Positions 21,135 to 32,400 of a stretch of DNA of 64,000 nucleotides are shown in pieces. The notes below the pieces were generated by a model that saw nothing but the letters and a program-made list of their open reading frames with translations, ran no database searches and had not been told where the DNA came from. Source of the DNA: Anthostomella pinea (lineage: Eukaryota; Ascomycota; Sordariomycetes; Xylariales; Xylariaceae). The DNA lies in contig CAUWAG010000012.1 in NCBI GenBank assembly GCA_963556695.1, forward strand, positions 4,464,001 through 4,528,000, given 5' to 3'. Every line of letters starts with the position of its first letter. Positions within the stretch are counted from its first letter, which is position 1. The position numbers and the translations under genes were made by a program.

Positions 21135-21775
21135 GTTCACGAGATCGGCGATGCTGGCAGAATGCAAGGCAAACTGAGGGTGCAGAGGAAGACTTGGTGG
21201 GTGGGAAGATGTCGAGGAAGCCGAGGTGGTGAGCGGCGCAAATTGGATCGGTGATGCGGGTGCAGGTGTTGTGAACTGGAGGTGAAGCACGAGAAAAAGA
21301 AATAAATTGGAGAGCTTCAATACATGTACCTCGCGCGCCCAATTGACTCAGCGCGCGGCGCGACTGGATTTGCTGCTGGTGGGGAGGTTGGATGGCGGGG
21401 CCGGGGCGGCATGGACCAATTGAAGAAAACACATGGATGCGCCGGAGCTAGGGGGAACGTAACTCCGGCGCATTCCCAGAGCCTGGGCGGGCCACCTCCA
21501 GCTGTAGAGCCCAGGCTCTTCAGTGCAGGTGGGGCTTGGTGATCGCGGACTCCCGTGCCTGTATTTTCGAGGCTTGGAGCCTCAGGCAACTCGAACTTGA
21601 GCTTTTCGCTGCACACGCCACTGAGGGGCATCAGTACCGCTTCATCAAAGCTCTGTCTAATATTCACACCGCAGGAGCTGGCTCACCCAGACCTGCGTGC
21701 ACAACCGCAAGCTGCAGTTCACGCTGGTACTCAGTCTTACAAACGGCATATTAATTCAAAGACAACGTTCTCATC
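21135..21775. promoter_or_regulatory. Shared divergent promoter of RPA34.5 (-) and GRC3 (+)
   Basis: 641 bp separate the two start codons, with no gene between. The region has a CpG-rich patch (gcgcgcggcgcgac, about 21351-21364) and no clear TATA box, as expected for growth-regulated housekeeping genes. Both products act in ribosomal RNA synthesis. Co-regulation is inference. Confidence 0.6.
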
Positions 21776-24255
21776 ATGGCTACAAATAAGAGGAGGAGGT
21801 TGGATATCACGGACTCAACTCAGCGTAAGTTTTGCATTATTCGGTGCCCTACCCTGGAACAGGCGTATCGCTTACATATAACTTACCAGCTATGAGTGCA
21901 TTTGCACTTCGGAAGAAATTGCTGGCTCAGAAAAGCCCTGTCGTGACTTCAACAGTAGATCACCCCGAGGAGGCCGCTTCGGTCGAGGCAAGCAATGAGG
22001 GTCCGACCGAGGTGGCCACCTCTAAGAAGTCGAAGAGGACTCACACCACCAGACAGACGTCACTAGCTGACAGGACGGCTGAGGAAGGCTCAAATCTCGA
22101 TTCTAATAGGGCCCACTCGTCTGATGGGAATTTGACCTCCAATCCTGATATCTTTCCCAACCCATCTGTCGTCTTGCCACGGAGCCCTTCGCCTGCTCTG
22201 ACGGACGAGCAAGAGATCCCAATTGCGCCCCAAGCTGTGCACTTCTCCAGTTACAGACCCTCTAAGAGCAGCTACCACAGGAAGAAAGGGGGCAACCTGC
22301 AACTCAAGCTGGTTGAAGTTGAAGTAAGTCTGTGTCTTCTACAAATACCGAAGCAGTGGCTGACCATGTCTAGCGCTTGGTCATTCTCGGTAGCTATGGT
22401 GTTTGTGTCGATTCTGGTGAAGTAACTATCAACGGAGCGGCCTTGAGGCCCTCCAAGAAGGCGTACTGGGTCGATGCACCGCATTGTCATGCGCTTCCAG
22501 TTATTCGATGCGCCAAAAATGCTACTGTCGAGTTTCAATCTCGTCCGGGAGCTGAGGGATTGAGGAAGTTGGGGAGACTCTCACCTCATTTCAGGAGACT
22601 GTGGAACGAGGCCTCCTATTCTCCATCCTATGAAACGCCCACAGGGCCAGAGTCAACATTCCAGATTGTGAGTACTCGTCACCTCTCGGTTCAAGGATGT
22701 GAAACTGATTCTGTAGCTATATACGTCTCGGGATGGTCCCAAGCGAACACTACTTCAAGACTTGGTCTCCCCAGCAGAATGGAATCGAGAAGTCGCCAAG
22801 CTGCTCACCGGGTTTAACTCAAAACCCGCTTCGATCATGGTGACAGGGCCGAAGTCTTCTGGCAAGTCCACTTTTGGCAAGATCTTGACGAATCGCTTCC
22901 TCAGCAATACGCCAACCACTTCCAAACAACGGGTTCCTAGCGGAGTGGCTGTTCTTGATCTCGACCCTGGACAGCCGGAGTATTGCATTGCTGGACAGAT
23001 AGCACTGGTCCTCATAACCGAGCCAGTGTTGGGGCCATCGTTCTGTCACCCTCTACCGAGTTCCGGGATTCGCCTGGTTCGATCTCATGCTTTAGCGTCG
23101 ATATCTCCGGCATCCGATCCAGAGCTCTTCCTCGAAGCTGCAATGGACCTCATGACACATTACCGCAACGTTCTGGGTTCCTGCCCTCTCGTCATCAACA
23201 CACCGGGGTGGATTCAGGGTACTGGGTTGGATCTACTGGTTTCTCTGATCGGTGGACTGCGTCCCAGCGAAGTGATATACATGTCACAGACCGGGCCCGC
23301 CGAGGCTGTTGAATCCCTTCAGGAAGCCTGCAAGACCAGCGGTTTCTCAACGCTTCCGTCCCAGACCACGCAGTATACACTGCGAACAGCCGCACATCTA
23401 CGTTCGATGCAGACCATGGCATATTTCCATTCGCAGCCGCAGAGCACCGATGTTGAGGGGCATCATATACAATGGTCTACGAAACCCTTGAGCCACATCC
23501 CGCCGTGGCAAGTTAGCTACCGCCGGGGGCCCAATCGCGGCATCTTTGGGGTCATGTGCTATGACTACCAGGCGTCACCAGATCTCTTGGCAGATGCCAT
23601 TAACGGCACAATACTTGCAGTTGTGGAAGTCGAGAGTGCCAAAGCGTTTAAAGACCTTGCCAGCAGGGACAAGGACATTGCAGATCATTCAGTCGGGTCA
23701 GCTATGGAGCTCGACGATGATCAATCAAATGCACCGAAGCCGCCGTCTTGGTCAGACCTCCAGGATGATATCACGGCTGTGACGCCAGAGGGAATACCAT
23801 TCATCGAAACATCACGCGGGACTACCCTGGACCCACGATACTCGCGATCTCTCGGATTGGCCCTAGTTCGTGGGATTGACGTGGAAAACGAACATCTGCA
23901 ACTCTTAACGCCAATTGCGTCAACAGTGATCGAGGAGGTGACCGCCAAAGGGGGAGAAATCGTTCTGGTTAGTGGCAAGTTCGATTCGCCAAGCTGGGCC
24001 TACACGGAAGACCTATACTACAGGTTGCAGGACGAGGATGACGATGCTGTAGATGCAGACACGATGGAGGTAGACGAGGATGGCACGCCCAACACAGCAT
24101 CAGAGGATGGAAATGTTGCAAATGACAGAGGAGATGCCGCATCGGGCCCGACTCCGTGGATTGAGGTGCTTCGAGGGAACCAGAAACGCGGCGCTGGGTC
24201 CAAGGTGTGGAGGGTGAGGCGAGATCTCGGGCGTCACGGGAATACCGCCGATTAA
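21776..24255 (+). CDS. GRC3: Grc3/Nol9-like polynucleotide 5'-hydroxyl kinase
   Basis: Nucleolar RNA 5'-kinase that works with the Las1 endonuclease in ITS2 removal during 25S/5.8S rRNA processing, and in Pol I termination. Four exons, 21776-21824, 21890-22323, 22374-22667 and 22717-24255 (introns 65, 50 and 49 nt), give 771 aa. The N-terminus MATNKRRRLDITDSTQPMSA is basic, nuclear-localisation-like. An N-terminal beta domain (ERLVILGSYGVCVDSGEVTI) precedes the P-loop GPKSSGKST (303-311) and the VLDLDPGQPEY segment (338-348), both hallmarks of the Clp1/Grc3 kinases. NTPGWIQGTGLDLL follows. The acidic C-terminal insert (DEDDDAVDADTMEVDEDG) is typical of fungal Grc3. All splice joins keep frame and family continuity. 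Confidence 0.93.
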
Positions 24256-24750
24256 TATGCATCTCGTAGCTCCAGGATTACGTTATCTGCCAGCACTGGA
24301 ACAAGCTTTTTGCGGATACTAGTAGACGAGTACTATTCAAGCTCGAGTTTATGCATAGAGACTCTCGTCGTCTTCAATGGTCACGCGCAATGGACGGGTA
24401 TAAACATTAGACCACACCGCTGGTCATTCGACTGCTGGCATGGTACCGAAACCCCTGGCACTAGCCGTCGCGGAACCACCGTAAAGCGATAAAAGTGACG
24501 AGAGAGCAGGACATCGCAGCCTACATGTATGTGGATTGAGGTGGATTCTTATGCAAATTATCATCTCAACCTCTTGGCAGGTTCATCCCCTGCAGGGATG
24601 TAACACAGTGGCCCGGGCTCAGAGATAAGACAAGGTCAAACGTGAGAAATTGATTGCCATGAATCAGATCCCCCTTTCTCTTCAACACGCTTACGAGCTG
24701 TCATCGCGGGCCCGAAAAGTTGAGGGCGCGACTCTGAACTGGATGCCATC
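24256..24750 (+). other. 5' flank of the Trk gene, no gene seen
   Basis: Intergenic between Grc3 and Trk, both on the plus strand. No open frame of note and no distinct TATA box. Confidence 0.55.
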
Positions 24751-27196
24751 ATGCGGTTTCAATGGTGGGAGAACTCCATTGAGCTACACCCAAGGACATA
24801 CGACAAGTTGACCGCTGCCGCACACGTCGTCGGGCCGTATCTGCCGCCCATCAACTTCATCACACTGCACTATGCCTACTTCATCGCCACCACGATCGTG
24901 GGTACGCTCATCTTCTGGGGCGCCTCCGCCCCGAAATACAGCGTCGGCTGGTGGGACAGCATGTTCATGGTCATGTCGGCCCTGACCGCGTCGGGTCTCA
25001 ACACAGTCAACGTCAGCCAGCTGACGACGTTCCAGCAGGTGGAACTCTGTATTTTGATGATAATGGGAAGTCAGGTCCTGATTTCGTACTTTACGATTGC
25101 GTTTCGGAAGCACGTCTTCGAGAAACGCTTTGAGGACATCGTGGAGATGGAGCGAGAGAACAGGAAGAGAAAGGTTTCGGGCACCGGTGCCCTGGTTGGC
25201 ATGACAGGTGCCATGTTCGGACTGCAGGTCATGTCGTCCTTTGGAAAGGGACGGCCGCAGAGCAGGGCGCAAGCTTCCAACGATGTAAACGCCCCGGCTT
25301 CGCCCGTTCCAAAAACGCCTTCTTCCGAGCCATCTGCTCCAGAGGTCCAGATGGCAGATGCTAGGAGCCAACAGCAACATATTGGCTTCCTCGAGCCCAT
25401 CCATGAGGGCAAGTCGTCCGGGGCACAACCAATGGCAACCGGACACTCGGTATACCAGACACCATCTCATCAAAGTGGGTCGACAAGACGCAGACCTCAA
25501 ACCGCGGGATCCAAGCCGACGATGTCTGAGGGATTCAACGTGCAAACGTTCCTAAGCGAACAGAAGCGAAATATCGGGAGGAATGGCGTTTTCTACAACC
25601 TGTCGGAAGAGGAGCGAGAGTACCTCGGCGGTGTCGAGTATCGCGCACTCAAATTTCTCTCCGTCTTCGTCATCGCCTACTTTGTGCTCTTTCAGCTCTT
25701 TGGTGCCATTGCCCTCGGTGCCTGGATGGCCGTGTACGAGACTGAGGCCGCCGCGGTCAACCAGCAGAACCCGTGGTGGGCGGGAATCTTCCTCGCCATC
25801 TCGGCCTATAACAATGCCGGCTTCACCCTGCTTGACGCAGGTTTTATCCCCTTCCAGTCTTCTTACTTCATACTTACTGTCGTCACACTATTGTCGCTGG
25901 GAGGCCCGGCAGCTTTCCCGGTGTTCATGCGACTCTTAATATGGACCATGTCGTCTCTGCTGAACGTTCTTTCCAAGAGCAAAGAGTATGGCGTCTGGAA
26001 AGAGGGTTTCGATTTCATCATGAGATTTCCTCGCCGTGTGTACACGAGTATGTTCCCTGCCCGGGACACTTGGATATTTGTGGCTACGTTCGGGGGTTTT
26101 GTGATAGCGGATTGGGTCTTGATACTTGTGCTTAGCATAGGAAATCCGACCATGGAGGCTATTCCCCTGGGGCAGCGGGTTTTCGATGCCCTTTTCCAAG
26201 GGTTCTGTAAGTACAGCTCTCAAATTCAATACCCGGTGATTTATATGGCAGCACCTCAAGCTGACGAACTACTTCCTCTCATCAGCGATCCCTTCAGGAG
26301 GTTACGCCATAGTATCTCCTTCAGGCATATACTTCGATGTCCAGGTGCTTTGGCTAGTCCTGTACTATACAGCAGCCTACCCACACATCATTACCATGCG
26401 AAACACGAACGTCTACGAGGAACGATCCTTGGGAATATACGAAGGCGACCAGACAGAAGCGGAACAGCTTCACTCTGCAAGCAGTAGTCTCTTCGATGTT
26501 GACAACGCCAGCGTGCCGGATCGAACAGGATTTCAACCCCCCGCGGCCAACCATAACAACAAGTGGGACTCATTATCGCGTACACCAACTACTAACTCCA
26601 TCAAGAAGTTATCCGCAGTTGGGCGGCGCAGCACCGCATTCGTCGGACGCCAGATCCAGCGCCGCATGACGGCGTTTCAAGGCGTCGGTGTCGCGACCGC
26701 CGCACCAGCAGCAACACCCCCGCCACCGCAACGGCTCCGCCGGGCCGAAGTCATCGACTTCGGCCGAGCCTCTGTTCACTCTCTTCAAGGCCAGGCTCTG
26801 CATAACGGACCCCCGAGCCTCGTCTCGCAGCAGGTGCGGGGCCAGCTGAGCCACGACGTGTGGTGGATCGCGCTGACCCTATTCCTCATCACGCTCATCG
26901 AGACGCGGCATTCGCTCGTCGACCCCGCCACCTACAGCGTCTTCAACATCCTCTTCGAGATCGTGTCGGGGTACACCACCATCGGCATCAGTATCGGTCT
27001 GCCGGATCAGAGCTACAGCTTCAGCGGGGGTATGTATACCGGGAGCAAGATCGTGATGATTCTGGTCATGCTGCGAGGACGGCATAGGGGATTACCGGTG
27101 GCTTTGGATCGGGCCGTTCGGTTGCCGGGGAGGAAGCTTTCTGAGGAGGAGGAGGAGGATGCTGAGATTCGGAGCATGTCGGCTGGTTTGCGTTGA
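24751..27196 (+). CDS. Trk-type high-affinity potassium transporter
   Basis: Plasma-membrane K+ uptake protein of the fungal TRK family (four pore-loop MPM units). Two exons, 24751-26206 and 26286-27196, with a 79-nt intron, give 788 aa. Seen: first membrane helices INFITLHYAYFIATTIVGTL; pore loop MSALTASGLNTVNVSQLTTF; a long cytosolic loop (about 150-290, Ser/Pro/Gln-rich); and the second-unit segment WWAGIFLAISAYNNAGFTLL. The splice falls inside the third unit, giving FDALFQGFSIPSGGYAIVSP. The last unit has EIVSGYTTIGISIGLPDQSY followed by LVMLRGRHRGLPVALDRAV, the conserved TRK C-terminal motif. The glycine-bearing filter positions (SGLN, NAGF, GGY, TIG) are present. The cytosolic loop is shorter than in yeast Trk1. 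Confidence 0.92.
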
Positions 27197-27634
27197 ACTT
27201 GACCGGGCAGTTAGACTCATCTCTATGGTGTTCAAACTTCGCCTTGTTGAGATTATACAGGACTCCTGCCTACTCGAGATAGGCAGAGGACGCGCGCATC
27301 TCGACTGAGCGAACCACTTTCACAGAAACGAGATTTACAACAGGCAACTTTGTCCGCTGGCTCCCTCCCAACTAGACAGGATGGAGGATCGGGATGCCCA
27401 AATCGTGCCGCGACGCAGCGCCATCCTTGAGAAGATCAACTTTCTCGTCAGAGGGACTAGGGAAGATCAGGATTGTGGTGATATGTTAGTCGCCGTCATC
27501 AGACATTTGATGATGATGAGATAGGGGTCCACAGGCATCCTGTTAGGATAACTTCAGAATCCTCCACGATTCCTCCAAGCTGAATACATAATATACCAAC
27601 CACAACAACTTCTGGGAGGAGCTGCTGCCTGATC

Positions 27635-27679
27635 GAGTCCACCAGATCCATCGAGTCCACCAGATCCATCAAGTCCACC
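27635..27679. repeat. 18-bp tandem repeat, 2.5 copies
   Basis: Unit gagtccaccagatccatc is repeated at 27635-27652 and 27653-27670, followed by a half unit aagtccacc to 27679. Non-coding in my reading. Confidence 0.85.
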
Positions 27680-27844
27680 AAACCCCATACGAACTATATC
27701 GGTGCCTAACTGGCTGACTGGCTCAGTGGCAAAGTGGCAACTTATCATTAGACTATTACAGAACTTTTCACAAGTTTCATCATAATCATGCATACCTGCC
27801 ATAGCTGTAATGTCGCGGTACTAGATAGCCCCACAGGGTTGACC

Positions 27845-27854
27845 TCTATATATG
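27845..27854 (+). promoter_or_regulatory. TATA-like box upstream of the secreted glycosidase
   Basis: tctatatatg lies about 180 bp before the ATG at 28030, with an A-rich leader in between. It is a plausible core promoter for a regulated, secreted enzyme. Confidence 0.4.
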
Positions 27855-28029
27855 CCAGACCATGTCCTCTAGCTGGCTTCATAGTTCCTTTTCATCCTTA
27901 CGTACAACAACACAAGTCAATCTTGAGTCACCAACTGTCAAACCGTAACATAAAAATAATAATAACATTCTGTTTCTTCCATCTCCGCCAGAGATTTGGA
28001 TACGTCGAACCCAAACCTTCGCTATCACC

Positions 28030-29160
28030 ATGCAGATCCGCCTTCTCTTTGCTCTCGCAGCCACTTCAGCAGCCGCTGCGTCGGCTGTCACGGTACCATC
28101 TGGAGGAGACACGGCCCCCGGCCTCCGCGAAAGAGGTCACTCTGAGGAGCACCCCCTCCACGGCGGAGGAACATACCCTCGCCTTTGCCGTCTGCACGAC
28201 GGCACCGTGCTCTGCGTGAGCACCGGCTTCCAGGGCCCCGTGCACATCCTACAAGTATCGCGCAGCACCGACAACGGCCGGACCTTCACCCCCTACGGCG
28301 AGATCGCCCGCGGCGCCGGCGACGTCGACAACGGCTTCCTAGCCGAGGTCGTCGTGCCTGGCGAGCAGCAGCCGGTCGTGCTAGCCGCGTTCCGCAACCA
28401 CGAGCGCGACGCCGCGTCGGGCAAGTACACGCACTTCCGCATCACCGTGTGTCGCAGCCTCGACGGGGGCCGCACGTGGGCGTACGCCGCGCAGGCGGCC
28501 GAGCAGTCGGCCGCGCGCAGCGGCGGCATGGGCCTGTGGGAGCCGTTCATGCGCGTCGGCCGCCAGGGCGAGGTCCAGCTGACGTACTCGGGCGAGCTGG
28601 CGCCCGACAATCAGGAGACGTTCCGCGTCGTGTCCCGCGATGGCGGGCTCACGTGGTCGCCGCCGCGGTGTCTGCAGTGCCATCCGCAGTCGGAGCACCT
28701 GCGGGACGGCATGCAGGGCATCGTGAGCGTGCGGGACGCGGCTAATGGGGCTGAAGCGCTGGTCATGGTGTTTGAGACGACGCGGCATGGCACGTTCAGT
28801 GTGGAGTATGCCGTCTCGTACGACGATGGCGAGACTTGGGGGAATCGGAGAGATGTGTATTGTCCGCCGCGGGGAAGGAATGCAGGGTCGCCGCAGATCG
28901 CCTGTTGTGGGAACAAGATGGCGGTCATTTTCATGACGGACGAGGATGTGTCGTCGCCGAAGTGGCCTGGGAAGACGGCTGTCAAGACGGTGTTCTCGGA
29001 GGGGCTGAATGGCGGGAGGGTGAGCTGGACTAAGCCGCTGCTGGTTCAGGGGGAGCCAGCGATGTGGCCTGGGATACTTGCAACGGGCCAGGAAGAAGTT
29101 ATGGCTGTTTATGAGCATGCTGGGAAACCTATTGGTAGATATCTACGTATGAACCACTAG
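28030..29160 (+). CDS. Secreted Asp-box beta-propeller glycosidase (GH93/sialidase-like)
   Basis: Single exon, 376 aa. An N-terminal signal peptide ([19 protein letters not shown]) precedes [20 protein letters not shown]. Four Asp-box motifs (SxDxGxTW type) mark a six-bladed propeller: STDNGRTF (79-86), SLDGGRTW (143-150), SRDGGLTW (202-209) and SYDDGETW (263-270). The conserved GLWEPFM and [20 protein letters not shown] segments fit the fungal exo-arabinanase (GH93) and sialidase-like superfamily better than bacterial GH33. A plausible role is plant cell-wall arabinan breakdown outside the cell. The precise substrate cannot be read from sequence. The gene is very GC-rich, unlike its flanks. 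Confidence 0.8.
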   Translation: MQIRLLFALAATSAAAASAVTVPSGGDTAPGLRERGHSEEHPLHGGGTYPRLCRLHDGTVLCVSTGFQGPVHILQVSRSTDNGRTFTPYGEIARGAGDVDNGFLAEVVVPGEQQPVVLAAFRNHERDAASGKYTHFRITVCRSLDGGRTWAYAAQAAEQSAARSGGMGLWEPFMRVGRQGEVQLTYSGELAPDNQETFRVVSRDGGLTWSPPRCLQCHPQSEHLRDGMQGIVSVRDAANGAEALVMVFETTRHGTFSVEYAVSYDDGETWGNRRDVYCPPRGRNAGSPQIACCGNKMAVIFMTDEDVSSPKWPGKTAVKTVFSEGLNGGRVSWTKPLLVQGEPAMWPGILATGQEEVMAVYEHAGKPIGRYLRMNH

Positions 29161-29406
29161 AGGGATGATCCGTGCATCTGCTCCCTCACTTCCCTAGTAT
29201 TCCGTAGAAACACACACTTCGACGGCCGATCTGCTACGGAAACCCTTGATACCTCTCCATCCGCGCATGTAGATGAGACTCCAGAACACTGACGGGTGAT
29301 GCTGGTACTTGGAAAACCACCGTGGGATATGCAGTGTTGATTTTAGAAGCCACTTCTGATGCATATTCCTGAGTGCTCATTCCATTCACACTAAGTACCC
29401 CTTAAC

Positions 29407-30337
29407 TCATCGGCCGGGTGATGTACGGGGTCTCTTAGCAGTGTGCGCCTCCGTCATTTGGGCCTTGTGGGCCTTGCACTCCGCGAAACTCAACTGGACA
29501 AGGACCTCAGCCGAATAGTCTCCCACTTCTCTACACACGGTTCGGAAATCCCGCTGCAACACGAAGAAACGGTACACGCAGGCGCCGTAGAGAACGAGCA
29601 TCTGTCGTAGCTCGTCGTCATCTCGGGTATTCTTGTAGACGAATCTGATAATTGCCGTGATGCTGACCTCTCTGTAGGCTAGGGGTTGGTCGTGGAACAG
29701 CTGGCAGTGGATCTTCCCCATGGCCGATCGCCGCAGCTCCGAGATGCAGTACCGATCGCCGAGCACGTAGATTTTCGCCAGGGCTAGCAGATCTGCGTGA
29801 CGAGTGTCGCCGGAGCTGGCTTCGGGTTTGTATCCAGAATGGCGGACCGGCTCATATAAAACGAACGCTGCAAGGGCGTTGTCGATGGGGGCATCGGCTA
29901 TGGCCCACACGGGCGCCAAAACGGGCCATGTACTTTGTCCACGAGGAATGGAGGCTCAACGGACCACCCATCACCTTCCAGAGATTGTTGACGCTTTGGT
30001 GATACGTTTCGCAATCCGCTCGTTTTCCGGCATCATCTGCGATTGCGGGCGAGGCTACGGTGGGCGTGTCGGTGGGCGTGTTGTAGGGCGTGTCGAAATC
30101 ACCGTTGTATGCAAACTTGGAGAAGCAAACAAAGGTGTCGACCTCGATGTCGTCCCATATGACTTCACCATTCTTGGCCTCCTGTATCGGCCCGTTGATG
30201 AGGGTCTCGAAGTATCGGGAGAGCGGAGTAAGTGCGGCGGTGTGAATCGAGAATTGCGTCTTTTCCGGACCGACGAGGAAATTGAAGGGCTTCGACTTTA
30301 CGACACTGAGAATATGCGGGTCAGTCTTGGGTTTCAA
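29407..30337 (-). pseudogene. Frameshifted BTB/POZ-domain gene
   Basis: The first part reads VVKSKPFNFLVGPEKTQFSI then HTAALTPLSRYFETLINGPI and VDTFVCFSKFAYNGDF, a fungal BTB (protein-interaction, possible Cul3-adaptor) domain. It continues WKVMGGPLSLHSSWTKYMAR and then shifts frame at about 29915. The other frame resumes APVWAIADAPIDNALAAFVL and runs through LLALAKIYVLGDRYCISELR (BTB C-terminal helices) to a stop at 29407. No GT..AG pair explains the shift, so a one-base indel is likely. The first frame opens on TTG with a stop just upstream and no in-frame ATG; an ATG at 30459 (MSIDLRSRNSLFQGDYSS) could be a lost first exon. A real single-base assembly error is the main alternative. Confidence 0.65.
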
Positions 30338-30626
30338 TGATACAGCGAACGGTCAAGAGTCTCTTATGGGGGACCAAGAACGGGCATATTGCGTAAATCA
30401 TCAATGCTAGAATAATCGCCCTGGAATAGGCTGTTCCGGCTTCGTAGGTCGATACTCATACTTGTTCTAGGTGCTTATTCCATCATCAAAAAGTACCGGA
30501 TTGCGTGGCATCTTGAAATCGAGGCGCATCGACGAAGACCGGTAGTGAGGGGTGGACTGACAGGTAGACATGAGGCTGGTGGGAAGGAACGAAGCGAGGT
30601 ACTCACTGTATTTCCACCCTTTAGAT

Positions 30627-30806
30627 GCAGGCTGCGTAGAAGCCGATGTGTGTTGCCGGGGTGATTGTGGTTTCTTTCAGAAGAGGTTGAGGACGAGGTG
30701 ATCCTCGATTGATTTGTGCATGCAGGTCGCGAGGAAGCCGATGTGTGTTGCCCGAGTGAATGGGTATTGTTTGTTTCAGAGGAGCTCGAGGACGAAGTGA
30801 TGCTCG
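30627..30806. repeat. Two-copy imperfect duplication (spacing 94 bp) leading into the minisatellite
   Basis: Copies begin tgcagg at 30627 and 30721. Each contains aagccgatgtgtgttgcc (30641-30658 and 30735-30752), a ttcaga(a/g) run and then a gaggacga(g/a)gtgat unit. The second copy's last unit is the first unit of the minisatellite. Confidence 0.75.
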
Positions 30807-30970
30807 AGGACGAAGTGATGCTCGAGGACGAAGTGATGCTCGAGGACGAAGTGATGCTCGAGGACGAAGTGATGGTCGAGGACGAAGTGATGCTCGAGGA
30901 AGAAGTGATGCTCGAGGACGAAGTGATGCTCGAGGACGAAGTGATGCTCGAGGACGAAGTGATGCTCGAG
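30785..30970. repeat. 18-bp minisatellite, ten copies plus a third
   Basis: Unit ctcgaggacgaagtgatg is repeated ten times from 30785 to 30964, then ctcgag to 30970. One copy has gtcgag and one has gaggaagaa; the rest are identical. A multiple-of-three unit keeps all six frames periodic. Confidence 0.95.
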
Positions 30971-31146
30971 TGATTGGTGCCTGGGGAAAATCCAGAGAGG
31001 GTTTTCATAGACAGCGGGCAAACGCGAACGTCACCAAAGGATCGGACGAAGCAGGAGACAGATATTGCAGAGTTGGGTATCATGATCACGGCAAAACTAG
31101 CAATTAAAGTGCAACCCGCATGGCAGCTGGAAACAAGAAATCCCTT

Positions 31147-32400
31147 CTAGCTGGTCGCCACCTCGCTTATGTCCTCCCTATACACCCTTCTCAACTCAAA
31201 CATGACCTCGACGGTGATCAGCCATATGATGATCCACTCCAGCCTATGGCCGTACTTCTCGCTGACCATCTCCCTCAGCACGCTTACGTTCTCGTGGGCG
31301 TAATCGATCCGTTTGTTCAGGCTAGCACTCCGTTGCCGCACTGACAGGACGGCACCGATCTGGTTGTAGTAGTCTTCAAGAATCGACTCCGAGTCCCAGA
31401 ACATATCTGGGAGGTCCTCTGTAATATCGGAATAGTGGTTGAGCTGTGATCTCAGGCTCAATAATTGACCTGTCATCTTGATGACGGAATTCCGCTTGAG
31501 TTTGTGTTTCGAGTCGGCAGCCAAAACGTCTAGCGTCGTCCGCGAGTCCTGGAAATAGTCTTCCAAGTTGGTTTCGAGCACGGCCAGCTTGGGGCTCCTC
31601 GCCAGTCCGCTCGAGAAAGCGATCTTGGCCAGAGTGGTGTCCAAACGATCGTTCTCCTTCTCCTGTGCTCTTGTGCCCAATACTATGACCTCGCCCTTCA
31701 TGTGGCTCGTCTCTCGTGTTTCATCCGGCACGAACTCCAGCTGCTCCATCTCTCGGCGGTCGAAGTGTGGATATCTGGCCGCCGTCCTCAGCTGTTTCGT
31801 GGCAAGTGTCACCAGCGTCTCCTGAGGGACCGACCACGCGACCACAGTGCCAGAGGGGAAGACGAAGATGTCTCCGTTATTTACACCCCTGGCATGCACC
31901 ACAGCCCTGGAATCGAACTCTGTCTTGTCGGGATCAAGCTCGAAGGCGTGAAAGCGGAGAATCTCCTGCACCTCCTCCATGTCGAAGGACTGCGCAACAC
32001 ATATGGCCCTGACAGTCCGGTGATAGTCTGTCTCGTCATGCTCCAGACCTTCCGGAACGGCAGTCTTGCCTGCACCGTTACCGCGCTTGGGTTGCTTCGT
32101 CACAGAGCCGAGACGTAAGCTCTTAGCTGCTGCCGCAGCCCGGGCAGGCTTCCGCTTCGTGGAGGCCGAGACCTTGAGCTGTCTTTGCGTTTCTGATGGC
32201 TTGGTGGTATTGATTGCAGGCTCTAGGGGCTCGGGCTTGCCATCGTTCGCGAGTAGCCGGTTCGAGGTGAAGAAGTCGCGTTTCCGCGGTAAAGAGGCGA
32301 AAGTCGTCTGGTGGAAACATCGCTGAGGTCTGGGGGCGACGGCTCGGGTGTGTAGGCCGCGGAAGGCGGGAGCTACTGCCTTGTAAAAAGGTAGGTTCAT
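31147..32400 (-). CDS. RMD1/RMND1-like mitochondrial protein (DUF155)
   Basis: Member of the RMD1/RMD8/RMND1 (DUF155) family; animal RMND1 is needed for mitochondrial translation. Single exon, 417 aa from the ATG at 32400. The N-terminus (FRGLHTRAVAPRPQRCFHQT) is a basic, Arg/Ser-rich presequence. The domain core shows YHRTVRAICVAQSFDMEEVQ, NNGDIFVFPSGTVVAWSVPQ, KIAFSSGLARSPKLAVLETN, and SVLREMVSEKYGHRLEW. The hydrophobic WIIIWLITVEVMFEL helix near residue 390-405 anchors it in the inner membrane. Its start codon faces a PPR-like mitochondrial gene across about 500 bp. Family identity is strong; the molecular role is from the animal homologue. Confidence 0.87.
   Translation of the reverse strand: MNLPFYKAVAPAFRGLHTRAVAPRPQRCFHQTTFASLPRKRDFFTSNRLLANDGKPEPLEPAINTTKPSETQRQLKVSASTKRKPARAAAAAKSLRLGSVTKQPKRGNGAGKTAVPEGLEHDETDYHRTVRAICVAQSFDMEEVQEILRFHAFELDPDKTEFDSRAVVHARGVNNGDIFVFPSGTVVAWSVPQETLVTLATKQLRTAARYPHFDRREMEQLEFVPDETRETSHMKGEVIVLGTRAQEKENDRLDTTLAKIAFSSGLARSPKLAVLETNLEDYFQDSRTTLDVLAADSKHKLKRNSVIKMTGQLLSLRSQLNHYSDITEDLPDMFWDSESILEDYYNQIGAVLSVRQRSASLNKRIDYAHENVSVLREMVSEKYGHRLEWIIIWLITVEVMFELRRVYREDISEVATS

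Larger units (their letters stand above)
27197..28029. other. Intergenic with a short repeat and the glycosidase promoter
   Basis: Contains the 18-bp repeat at 27635-27679 and a TATA-like box at 27845-27854, described separately. No gene is supported. Confidence 0.55.
30338..31146. other. Repeat-rich intergenic region
   Basis: Dominated by a 94-bp-spaced duplication and the 18-bp minisatellite listed separately. Both strands are open across the repeat (six-residue periods EDEVML or SSSSIT), so a 204-codon minus-strand frame at 30475-31089 is most simply a by-product of the repeat. Confidence 0.55.

Noticed and set aside
21134..21320. Signal-peptide-like N-terminal extension (MKLSNLFLFLVLHLQF) of RPA34.5.
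   Set aside because: A Pol I subunit is nuclear; the internal ATG at 21134 gives the expected start, so this is read as 5' leader.
28185..29118. Long frames on both strands across the Asp-box glycosidase.
   Set aside because: Arg/Ala-rich shadows caused by GC-rich codons; only the 28030 frame has signal peptide and Asp boxes.
30475..31089. Serine/threonine-repeat protein on the minus strand.
   Set aside because: Its body is the 18-bp minisatellite, which is open in every frame; the flanks show no conserved sequence.
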